64,000 nucleotides of DNA from JAHDHW01 sp963793295 (lineage in GTDB: Bacteria > Bacteroidota > Bacteroidia > Chitinophagales > Saprospiraceae), in the NCBI GenBank assembly GCA_963793295.1, contig CAWBZX010000038.1:1-64000 (forward strand), read 5' to 3'. Below are positions 56,474 through 64,000 of this stretch, piece by piece (the first letter of the stretch is position 1; the number at the start of each line of letters is the position of its first letter). The notes beneath the pieces are model-generated. The model did no database searches. It worked only from the letters and a program-made list of their open reading frames with translations, and was not told the origin of the DNA. The position numbers and the translations under genes were made by a program.

Positions 56474-58696
56474 TTACTTCAACAAAGCTATATTCCCTTT
56501 TTTGAAAAAGTCAGCACCATTAAAACATTTAACCTGTAAATAAAACCCATAAACATCCGGAGGAAGTGATTTTCCTTTGAATGTTCCATCCCAACCTTGT
56601 GAAGGATCATCGGTTTCAAAAACTTTTTCTCCCCAGCGATCATAAATCGCGAGGTACATTTCGTCAATTTCAATACCTAATAAACGCAACACATCATTTT
56701 CTCCGTCATTATTAGGCGTAAAAGCATTGGGTAAAAATATGTTAGGTTCAATACATAATGGATCTACTACGACAACTCTTAACGTAATGGTATTGGTACA
56801 ACCATTTAGATCAGTAATTACTAAAGTATAGTCAGTCGTTTCTTCAGGAGTAGCAACTGGGTTATAGATGGTTGGGTCGTCGAGACTTTCTGAAGGAAAC
56901 CATTCATAAATATAATCAGGATTATTCGTAGACATTAACTGAGAACTCCGCCCCAGGTAGATGGTATCCGGATCAGCAAAACCACTTAAAAATGGGATAT
57001 CATCAAGGATAATTAATTCGGTTGTATCCCAAATCTCACAATCAAAGTCATTGACAACATATACGCTATAAGTTGTGGAAACCTCCGGTGCTGCAAGAGG
57101 GTTTGGAGCATTGGGATCACTAAGTCCATCAGGAGGCGACCATACATAAGTTGCATTCAAATAAGGGTCAGGATTCAATTCAACAGAATCTCCCAGGCAG
57201 CCGATCATTTGATCAGGAATGATATCAGAACCAAAAACATTGGCTGGAAAAGATTGCGAAAGAAACTGTTGGCAACCGTTTTCAGCAGTAACGGTTAACT
57301 CCAAAGTAACTATTGTACTTGTCGTTATTGTAAAAGATGGGTTTTGATCATTTGAAGTACCCAAAAGCAATCCCGATGACGAACGAAGTTCCCAATCCCA
57401 AGCAACCACCGATGAAAAAGTATCATAAGAAAGATCCGTAACTTCTATTATCAGGACATCTGTACAGCCAACAAATTCATAATCATATTCTGCAGTTAGG
57501 GTTGGCAATTGCAGGTAAATATCCTGATAGGAAGTATCTGTGCAATTGTTTCCTGGTTCAGCAACCAGCATTACAGTATAAACCCCGGTGTCCTGATAAG
57601 TATATGAGGGATTTGTAAGCACCGATGTTGCGTTCGGATCATTGGGATAATTGAAGAACCAAAGAAATTCATCTGCTTGCGAACTACCGTTAATAAAATT
57701 AACTTCAAAGTCGTCACACTGAACATCAGGTGCAAAAAAAGCAGAGGTTGTTTGACCACAATCACCAACATTATATTGAAAATCCCGCCGCGTAGATGAA
57801 ATCAAAGTATCCCCCCGGTATTCATCCAAACATATTCCAACCACAAATTGCCCAATCAAATTTGGCGTTCCCGTAAGTAAACCCGTTACAGGATCTATTG
57901 CCAGAGGAATGCCTCCAAGCATATTGCTTTCATCGTATGGCGGATTCCATACTATCGGATTAAAAGGCGGATTAAAAGGTGGGCAAGGAATCGGCCCACA
58001 CGGTTGTAGCGTGTCAAAACAAGGTACTTGCTGATTATTAGGCAAACAGGAGGTTTGTTCTGCTCCATCCAGTGGCGTACACATTCTGTAAACAATTGAA
58101 TCGCCTTCAGCATCAGTAGCCGACTGATCAATCATTATAGGCAGATTGACACAAATGTAGGTAGGAGGCCATTCATTAAATACAGCACTGGAATTACATT
58201 CCAGCAGCGCTTTTTCGGTAATAAAAATATTATAGGTAGCACCAGTAGCATCAGGATTTATGATATTTTGAATAGTCATATTCCTGCAACATCGCTGGTA
58301 AACGATATTATAACCTCCGGCTAAAAAAGGCAAAGTCACCATTGCCGTATAAGTTGTTACATCAACGCATACATTGGGAGGAATAACCAGACATGGGTCA
58401 AACAATCCGGGATCAATGGTATCATCATAAATGTATGGGATATCTAACACTCCCATCATTGCTATGCTCGAAACAAGATTGTTGTTTATATCAAAAATGC
58501 CAATATGCGCAGGATTATCGAAATTGGGGATTCCATTAAAACAATCTCTGAAGACCGTCATGGTCAATTCGTATTGATCATTGCCCAGGCATTTGTAGTT
58601 TATCTCACCTCCAACAATATGAGTTGCATTACTTTGTAATGAAAAAAGAAAGATCGATAAAGTCAATAATATTAATCGAGTGTATTTTGCTTGCAT
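56474..58696 (-). CDS. T9SS type-B secreted protein with PKD-like domains
   Basis: A 740-residue exported protein with a signal peptide (about 1-24, ending S-N-A). The first 310 residues carry 'HIVGGEINYKCLGNDQYELTMTVFRDCFNG', which is a known opening of large Bacteroidota surface proteins, and then Cys-rich stretches. Several PKD-like modules follow (about 320-560), with 'YVWSPPDGLSDPNAPNPLAAPEVSTTY' and 'YEWFPSESLDDPTIYNPVATPEETTDY'. The last ~95 residues are the gliding-motility-associated C-terminal domain (F-T-P-N-N-D-G-E-N-D, Y-D-R-W-G, W-D-G) that directs type IX secretion. Likely a cell-surface adhesin. Confidence 0.88.
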   Translation of the reverse strand: MQAKYTRLILLTLSIFLFSLQSNATHIVGGEINYKCLGNDQYELTMTVFRDCFNGIPNFDNPAHIGIFDINNNLVSSIAMMGVLDIPYIYDDTIDPGLFDPCLVIPPNVCVDVTTYTAMVTLPFLAGGYNIVYQRCCRNMTIQNIINPDATGATYNIFITEKALLECNSSAVFNEWPPTYICVNLPIMIDQSATDAEGDSIVYRMCTPLDGAEQTSCLPNNQQVPCFDTLQPCGPIPCPPFNPPFNPIVWNPPYDESNMLGGIPLAIDPVTGLLTGTPNLIGQFVVGICLDEYRGDTLISSTRRDFQYNVGDCGQTTSAFFAPDVQCDDFEVNFINGSSQADEFLWFFNYPNDPNATSVLTNPSYTYQDTGVYTVMLVAEPGNNCTDTSYQDIYLQLPTLTAEYDYEFVGCTDVLIIEVTDLSYDTFSSVVAWDWELRSSSGLLLGTSNDQNPSFTITTSTIVTLELTVTAENGCQQFLSQSFPANVFGSDIIPDQMIGCLGDSVELNPDPYLNATYVWSPPDGLSDPNAPNPLAAPEVSTTYSVYVVNDFDCEIWDTTELIILDDIPFLSGFADPDTIYLGRSSQLMSTNNPDYIYEWFPSESLDDPTIYNPVATPEETTDYTLVITDLNGCTNTITLRVVVVDPLCIEPNIFLPNAFTPNNDGENDVLRLLGIEIDEMYLAIYDRWGEKVFETDDPSQGWDGTFKGKSLPPDVYGFYLQVKCFNGADFFKKGNIALLK

Positions 58697-58787
58697 TTGA
58701 AAACTTTAGTTACACAAATTAAATTTAGTAATTTCATTCTCTTTTCACAATGAATCGGCTTTAAAGTTATCCGGTCTGCTAGTCAAT

Positions 58788-59888
58788 TTACATTTTTAAC
58801 TGAAATGCTACCGTTTTGACCCGTTTGCTTATTTTTCCGTCAGGCATTCTTTCCTTCAGAACCATTTCATTCGCCTGTGGAAGTTCAAATACTTCCTTCA
58901 TGTTATTAATATTCCCGGCTGGTACACCATTGTTTTCGAACAATTCATTTAGCTCTTTACTGTTAAAATTGATTATTAATTCTCCCAGTTCCATTTTCAG
59001 TTGCTTTCGGTTTGTAACCCGCAACACATTGGTCTTAAATCGATTATCTTCTGAAAGCATCGGTTTATTTAAACATGCACAAAGGGCTTTAAATTGCTTT
59101 TCAGTTCCAACTGCAAGGGTAATCAGTTTATTATCTTTTGAATAAAAAATGTCACCATATGGCGAAATGTTGGGATGAGCACTGCCCATTCGTTGAGGAA
59201 TATTTCCTGCCATCAGCCAATTTGTTGCCTGATTTGCGAGGGAGGCGACCGCAGATTCAAATAATGATGTGGTTACAAAACTTCCTTTCCCCGTTTTTTC
59301 GCGATGGATCAATGCGATTAAAATTGCTTCTTTCAATTGATGTGCAGCCATAAGATCAATCAAAGCGACCGGCATTCTCACTGGTTCACGATCCGCATCA
59401 CCAGTCATGTAAAGAAAACCGGTTTCTGCTTGTAATACAATGTCAAAAGCAGGCTTTTTATCGTTTTCGCCGAAAGCAGTAATTTGTCCAAATATAATCC
59501 TGGGATTGATGCTTTTCAAACGCTCATAATCCATTCCCATCTTTTCTGCTGATCCTGCTTTAAAGTTGCTGATCACAATATCTGCAATACCTACAAGTTC
59601 ATCAACCTTTTTACGGTCATCGTCGTCTTTCAAATCAAGAAATAACGTTTCTTTGTTCCAATTTACGCAACAATAATAAGCAGAGTAGTCGCTTTCCTTA
59701 TCTTCAGAAGGAAGTTTCCAGCGGCGGGTGACATCTCCTCCTGTTGTTGCGTTTTCAATTTTTATAACTTCAGCACCAAGCTCCGAGAAAAACATTCCAA
59801 CCGCAGGTCCGGCAAGCACACTTGCCAGTTCGATGATTTTTAAATCTTTAAAAAAAGAATTGATCATATTTTTATTCTGAATTGTCAA
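58788..59888 (-). CDS. CaiB/BaiF family CoA-transferase
   Basis: A 366-residue enzyme of the class III CoA-transferases. The N-terminal 'LKIIELASVLAGPAVGMFFSELGAEVIKIE' is standard, followed by 'NWNKETLFLDLKDD', 'VISNFKAGSAEKMGMDYERLKSINPRIIFGQITAFG' and the active-site region 'DIVLQAETGFLYMTGD' with the catalytic Asp position (D in 'PAFDIVLQA'). The C-terminus 'ELFENNGVPAGNI' is also typical. It transfers CoA between carboxylic acids; the substrate is unknown. An alternative start is ATG 59867. Confidence 0.9.
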   Translation of the reverse strand: MTIQNKNMINSFFKDLKIIELASVLAGPAVGMFFSELGAEVIKIENATTGGDVTRRWKLPSEDKESDYSAYYCCVNWNKETLFLDLKDDDDRKKVDELVGIADIVISNFKAGSAEKMGMDYERLKSINPRIIFGQITAFGENDKKPAFDIVLQAETGFLYMTGDADREPVRMPVALIDLMAAHQLKEAILIALIHREKTGKGSFVTTSLFESAVASLANQATNWLMAGNIPQRMGSAHPNISPYGDIFYSKDNKLITLAVGTEKQFKALCACLNKPMLSEDNRFKTNVLRVTNRKQLKMELGELIINFNSKELNELFENNGVPAGNINNMKEVFELPQANEMVLKERMPDGKISKRVKTVAFQLKM

Positions 59889-60034
59889 ATCAAAAAAAGT
59901 ATTTTAGCAAGACATTTTGTTTATAAAACAAAAATAGGATAAGATGAGAAAACAAACTCTTTCCTGAAGGCTTTGTTGTTTTATTATAAGGTTGGAAGCT
60001 AAATAAGAACCCACAATATAATACTATTAAATCA

Positions 60035-61549
60035 ATGAAAATACTCAGTGCTTCACAAATCAGAGAGCTAGATGCTTTTACCATTGCAAACGAGCCAATC
60101 GAATCAATCGATTTAATGGAGCGTGCCTCTCAGACTTTCGCCCATTGGTTTTCTGAAAAATTTGATGCCGAAGCGCATGAAATAATTGTTTTTGCTGGCC
60201 CGGGAAACAACGGTGGTGATGGTCTTGCCGTAGCACGTTTACTGTATTTTCAATTTTATAATGTAAAAATATACTGGTGTAAAATCAGTGAAAGTACTTC
60301 CAAAGATTTTGAACTAAATTTAAAAAGGCTTCCAAAGAGAAATGCTGTTCCCATTGTTGAACTTACAAAAGATAGTCCTCTCCCAAATTTTTCAGATCAA
60401 GCAATTATCGTCGATGCTATTTTCGGTTCGGGTTTGAACCGACCGGTTGAGGGGTATTGGAAAAAACTGATCGAACATTTAAATGAGCTGCCTGCCACGA
60501 TAGTTTCCATTGATATACCTTCCGGGTTATTCGCTGATCGACACAGTAGCGGAACTTCAATACAAGCGGATTATACGCTAAGTTTCGAATTACCAAAGCT
60601 GGCTTTTTTGTTTCCTGAAAATTATCATAGCGTTGGACAATGGGATTTCCATAGTATTGGTTTGGATCAATCCTTTGTTGAGAAAAGTGAAACACTTTTT
60701 AATTTCATTGACTTGCCTCTTGTCCAGTCCATTTTAAAAAAACGCCAAAAATATGATCACAAAGGAACATTTGGCCATGCATTACTTATTACCGGAAGTT
60801 ATGGAAAAGCAGGGGCAGCAGTTTTGGCGACAAGAGCTGCCTTAAGGAGCGGCGCCGGTTTGGTAACTACTCATGCACCAAAATGTGCCTATGCGATTTT
60901 ACAAAATAGCATACCGGAAGCGATGGTTAGTATCGATACGGATGAATTTAATATTACTGTTTTACCAAAACTTGACCCTTATAAAGCAATTGGGATTGGC
61001 TGTGGAATTGACAATAAACCATTGACGATCAAAGCATTGAGAGATTTAATTCATAACTCTAAAGTTCCCGTTGTTTTTGATGCGGATGCTTTAAATATTT
61101 TATCTGAAAATCCAGATCTATTTTCTCAGCTTCCGAAAAACAGTATTTTAACCCCTCATCCCAAAGAATTTGAACGACTTTTTGGAAGCACTGAAAATGA
61201 TTTTGAACGCAATGAATTGCATAGAAAAAAAGCGTCAGAACTGAAAATTTATATTGTTTTAAAAGGAGCCAACACTTGCATAGCGACGCCTGAAGAAACT
61301 TGTTATTTTAATTCCACAGGTAATCCTGGAATGGCGACAGGAGGAAGCGGTGATGTGCTCACAGGTTTGCTAACCGGCTTGCTCGCACAGGGTTATACTT
61401 CCAAAGAAGCTGCAATTCTGGGTGTTTATCTTCATGGCTTAGCGGGGGATATTGCCATTCGGAATTCTCAAAGTCAGGAATCACTGCTAGCTGGTGATTT
61501 AATAAATCACTTTGGAAAAGCTTTCAAAATAATACAACATACAGAATAA
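60035..61549 (+). CDS. nnr: Bifunctional NAD(P)H-hydrate epimerase/dehydratase
   Basis: A 504-residue enzyme with two domains that repair damaged NADH and NADPH. The N-terminal half is the epimerase (YjeF_N), with 'GPGNNGGDGLAVARLL' (about 56) and 'DAIFGSGLNRPV'. The C-terminal half (about 225-504) is the ADP/ATP-dependent dehydratase of the ribokinase-like fold, with 'GHALLITGSYGKAGAAVLATRAALRSGAGLVT', 'LTPHPKEFERL' and the catalytic 'NPGMATGGSGDVLTGLLTGLLAQG'. All are well conserved. It begins a + strand group of four genes. Confidence 0.93.
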   Translation: MKILSASQIRELDAFTIANEPIESIDLMERASQTFAHWFSEKFDAEAHEIIVFAGPGNNGGDGLAVARLLYFQFYNVKIYWCKISESTSKDFELNLKRLPKRNAVPIVELTKDSPLPNFSDQAIIVDAIFGSGLNRPVEGYWKKLIEHLNELPATIVSIDIPSGLFADRHSSGTSIQADYTLSFELPKLAFLFPENYHSVGQWDFHSIGLDQSFVEKSETLFNFIDLPLVQSILKKRQKYDHKGTFGHALLITGSYGKAGAAVLATRAALRSGAGLVTTHAPKCAYAILQNSIPEAMVSIDTDEFNITVLPKLDPYKAIGIGCGIDNKPLTIKALRDLIHNSKVPVVFDADALNILSENPDLFSQLPKNSILTPHPKEFERLFGSTENDFERNELHRKKASELKIYIVLKGANTCIATPEETCYFNSTGNPGMATGGSGDVLTGLLTGLLAQGYTSKEAAILGVYLHGLAGDIAIRNSQSQESLLAGDLINHFGKAFKIIQHTE

Positions 61550-61571
61550 TATAATCATCTTTTTAAAAACA

Positions 61572-62654
61572 ATGGAGCCTTTAAAAGATCAATTTTTCAA
61601 TCCTGCTTTTTATCAAAAACTGACGAAAGATTTGTCGGAGATTTATCCAATGTTGGAGCGTGAATCATTTCTTACTGCTGTACAAAAAAACTATCACCAA
61701 CTTGAGTTGATGGAACGCCTCGAATTGGTTTCGGAAACTTTAAAATTGTATTTACCGCAAAACTATATCGAAACCCTGGAAATTATTTATGAGCTAGCTC
61801 CCAGGATATCAGGTTTTGCGGGAATGGCTTTGCCTAATTTTGTTCAAAAATTTGGATTGGAACATTTTGATTCATCTCTGGAAGCACTGAAATATCTAAG
61901 CCCTTTCTCTTCTTCTGAGTTTGCTATTCGCGTTTATTTAAAAGCAGATTTTCAAAAAACAATCAAGGAGATGGAAAAGTGGGCGATAGACGAAAATTCT
62001 CATGTTCGTCGCCTGGCTAGTGAAGGGAGTCGTCCAAGGCTACCCTGGTCTTTTAAGTTGGATGAGATTATTAAAAACCCTAAAAAAACTGCCCGAATTT
62101 TAGATGCTTTGAAAAAGGACCAGACCTTGTATGTCAAAAAATCTGTTGGTAATCACCTGAACGACATTTCAAAAGATCATCCGGAATATATGCTTGATAC
62201 CGTGAGTCAATGGGATCTGGAGAATAAACATACCAACTGGATTGTCAAAAGAGCCATTCGATCTTTGGTAAAAGCAGGCCATCCGCGTACTTTTGCATTG
62301 TTGGGATTTGATGCAAAACCAAAGTTTGAAATCAACCATTTTTATTTATCCGGTCCAAAAATCAAACTCGGGGAAGCGCTTAATTTTTCTTTTGATATCC
62401 AGTCATTAAGCAAGGAAAATCAAAAAATTAATATTGACTATTTGGTATATTATCAAAAAAAGAATGGTGAATTATCTCCAAAAGTTTTTAAACTTAAAGA
62501 ACTTAATTTGGGAAGCAACCAAAAGTTAAACATTACTAAAAAGCACCGATTTGAAAATTTTACAACCCGAAAACACTACACTGGTTTACATCAAATCCAA
62601 CTTTCCATCAATGGAATTTTACAAGAATTTTTTAATTTTGAATTAACAATCTAA
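61572..62654 (+). CDS. DNA alkylation repair protein, AlkD-like HEAT-repeat
   Basis: A 360-residue protein made of helical HEAT-like repeats in its first 240 residues, with 'NSHVRRLASEGSRPRLPWSFKL' as a family landmark. The C-terminal 100 residues are a separate, beta-rich domain ('LGEALNFSFDIQSLSK', 'IDYLVYYQKKNGELSPKVFKLKE'). Members of this branch are annotated as DNA alkylation repair proteins, though glycosylase activity is shown for only some. It follows the Nnr gene by 22 bases. Confidence 0.85.
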   Translation: MEPLKDQFFNPAFYQKLTKDLSEIYPMLERESFLTAVQKNYHQLELMERLELVSETLKLYLPQNYIETLEIIYELAPRISGFAGMALPNFVQKFGLEHFDSSLEALKYLSPFSSSEFAIRVYLKADFQKTIKEMEKWAIDENSHVRRLASEGSRPRLPWSFKLDEIIKNPKKTARILDALKKDQTLYVKKSVGNHLNDISKDHPEYMLDTVSQWDLENKHTNWIVKRAIRSLVKAGHPRTFALLGFDAKPKFEINHFYLSGPKIKLGEALNFSFDIQSLSKENQKINIDYLVYYQKKNGELSPKVFKLKELNLGSNQKLNITKKHRFENFTTRKHYTGLHQIQLSINGILQEFFNFELTI

Positions 62655-62664
62655 AAAATAAATA

Positions 62665-63360
62665 ATGAAAAATCGAATAGTCGTCCTCACTGGAGCGGGA
62701 GTTAGTGCCGAAAGTGGTATCAATACTTTCAGAGATGCAGGAGGGCTTTGGGAAGGTCACGACGTCATGGAAGTTGCTTCTCCTGAAGGATGGTTAAAAA
62801 ACCAGGAACTTGTCCTGGATTTTTATAATCAAAGAAGAAAACAGTTGCAAGTGGTGCAACCAAACGCCGCACACCAGGCCCTTGTTGATTTAGAGCGGGA
62901 TTATGAGGTACACATCATCACTCAAAATATTGACGACTTACATGAACGAGCAGGCAGTACAAATGTAGTTCATCTGCATGGAGAATTACTTAAAGTTCGA
63001 AGTACAGTCTATGAACATTTAGTGTATGAATGGCCGGGAGATTTGAATTTGGGCGATAAGTGTGAAAAAGGTGCTCAACTTCGCCCTCATATTGTATGGT
63101 TTGGTGAAATGGTTCCAATGTTGACCGTCGCGGCAGAACTCACTGCAATGGCAGATATTGTTATGATAATTGGTACTTCCATGCAGGTTTATCCCGCTGC
63201 CAGTTTGGTTGGTTATGCACCTCCTAAGGCTGCTGTTTATTATATAGATCCAAGACCAAGTGTCAATTATGAACTTTCTAGAAGCAATCATCTCAAAGTA
63301 ATCTCAGAAAAGGCAACCATTGGTGTCAGAAAAATAGTACATGATTTGATTAGAAAATAA
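62665..63360 (+). CDS. Sir2-type NAD-dependent deacylase, no zinc cysteines
   Basis: A 231-residue sirtuin. NAD-binding motifs are 'GAGVSAESGINTFRD' (10-24), 'TQNIDDLHERAG' (86-97) and catalytic H105 in 'HLHGEL', with 'RPHIVWFGE' (140-148). Y54 and R57 (Y-x-x-R) match the class III pattern of SIRT5 and CobB that favours succinyl, malonyl or glutaryl lysine. The four zinc-binding Cys of most sirtuins are missing; only C133 remains between residues 106 and 140. It starts eleven bases after the AlkD-like gene, so they share a transcript. Confidence 0.9.
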   Translation: MKNRIVVLTGAGVSAESGINTFRDAGGLWEGHDVMEVASPEGWLKNQELVLDFYNQRRKQLQVVQPNAAHQALVDLERDYEVHIITQNIDDLHERAGSTNVVHLHGELLKVRSTVYEHLVYEWPGDLNLGDKCEKGAQLRPHIVWFGEMVPMLTVAAELTAMADIVMIIGTSMQVYPAASLVGYAPPKAAVYYIDPRPSVNYELSRSNHLKVISEKATIGVRKIVHDLIRK

Positions 63361-63583
63361 AAAAATCAAATCTTTTTGGTTGTCAATGTTTTAAATCTCG
63401 ATTTCAAGATCAAGAATTACTTCTTTTACTCTAAAATTTCCGTCCGAAAAAAAACTAGTTTCATAGTTTAAAAACCATAGTTAGTATAGGAGTTTAACAG
63501 ATGAAAAAACAAACATACGAATCTATTCGTATTAAGAGTGAAATACTCATTAAACTTTTAATCGTCCTAAAACTATTTAACAA

Positions 63584-63934
63584 ATGAAAACATTAAAGCT
63601 TGGTCTAATCGGAATTTTTCTTTTTTCAACAATGCTATTTAGTACAAATAGTCATGCAAAAACTACAGTTGATACTTCAGAAGCAAATTTACGGGCTGAA
63701 TTGATAAAAATGATCCAGCACCCGAACCTCAAAGAAAATGGAATTTCTGAAGCTGAAATTCAGATTCAATTTACAATAGGTCAAAAAGGGGAAATCCAAT
63801 TATTAAAGGTTGATTCAGAAAATGAATATTTAAGCGAATTTGTCCAGAAAAAACTGGACAATCAAAGGACAAGTATTAAAAATGTAAAAAAGGATAAAGT
63901 TTATTTTCTCACAGTCAAATTTGAGTTGGTATAA
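63584..63934 (+). CDS. Small exported TonB-domain-like protein
   Basis: A 116-residue protein with a signal peptide (1-25, ending S-H-A). The mature part 'GISEAEIQIQFTIGQKGEIQLLKVDSENEYLSEFVQKKLDNQ' follows the strand-helix pattern of a TonB C-terminal domain, with 'F-T-I-x-x-K-G-E-I', and ends 'VYFLTVKFELV'. Short exported proteins of this type are common in Bacteroidota, without known function. It lies 223 bases after the sirtuin and is probably separate from that operon. Confidence 0.65.
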   Translation: MKTLKLGLIGIFLFSTMLFSTNSHAKTTVDTSEANLRAELIKMIQHPNLKENGISEAEIQIQFTIGQKGEIQLLKVDSENEYLSEFVQKKLDNQRTSIKNVKKDKVYFLTVKFELV

Positions 63935-64000
63935 GGATACTTCAAAATAAATTTTAGAAGGTGGTTTGACAATTTTTAATCTAAGATATAAGTGGAAATA

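Noticed and set aside
1..64000. tRNA genes, rRNA genes, CRISPR arrays, insertion sequences, phage or defence genes
   Set aside because: Reading both strands showed no tRNA-like arms with CCA-type ends, no regularly spaced repeats, and no transposase, integrase or known defence protein.

Overview
The window looks like a chromosomal segment of a member of the Bacteroidota, probably a Saprospiria- or Cytophaga-like marine or sludge bacterium. Four things support this: AT-rich DNA, two large secreted proteins ending in the gliding-motility/type IX secretion type-B C-terminal domain (one with SprB-like repeats), Bacteroidota-type promoters (TTTG, about 20 bases, then TAnnTTTG), and typical neighbours such as DUF1573-YajC-YbbR, WG-repeat and DUF5522 proteins. 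Assignment below phylum is inference. I saw no rRNA, tRNA, CRISPR array, insertion sequence or prophage.

Layout. 1-6327 (+ strand) is a run of envelope genes: the end of a DcaP-like porin, a MetA/neuromedin-type beta-barrel, a glycine-zipper protein, a two-lobed periplasmic protein, a complete DcaP-like porin, a frameshifted Omp85-type barrel, and a prokaryotic pentameric ligand-gated ion channel. 6543-12423 holds two PagL-like outer-membrane proteins around a frameshifted M1 peptidase and a CPBP protease, followed by a TonB-type protein. 12451-20620 holds a methyltransferase, a kinase-like orphan, a T9SS type-B adhesin, a DUF6580 membrane protein with a tiny DUF5522 gene, a lipoprotein and a PgpH-type HD phosphohydrolase. 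20875-24279 is metabolic and housekeeping (PduO adenosyltransferase, CDGSH/ferredoxin protein, ABC ATPase, GatC, deoxynucleoside kinase).

24285-38484 starts with a 1111-residue WG-repeat protein and continues with small enzymes (PaiB-like, 2H phosphoesterase, DinB-like), a TolB-propeller/amidohydrolase fusion, a radical SAM enzyme with an extra C-terminal Cys cluster, a YiaA-like protein and two acetyltransferases. 38754-50833 contains an OmpA-ended protein built from five ~90-residue repeats, a cardiolipin synthase, an SLC12-like cation-chloride cotransporter, two outer-membrane orphans, RimM, an NTF2-like protein, a lipoprotein, MnmA and an RlpA-SPOR protein. 50839-63934 holds shikimate kinase, a GH15 glycosidase, the DUF1573-YajC-YbbR operon, an SPFH protein, the second T9SS type-B protein, a CaiB-type CoA-transferase, and a final + strand group of Nnr repair enzyme, AlkD-like protein, sirtuin and a TonB-domain-like exported protein.

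Most genes are ordinary for this phylum. The parts most worth a second look are the ion channel inside a cluster of outer-membrane channel genes, the regular C-x17-C repeat protein, the kinase-like orphan, the sirtuin without its zinc cysteines, and four frameshifts in two genes, three of which are in runs of four or fewer A or T and one in a GG pair, so they may be sequence errors.
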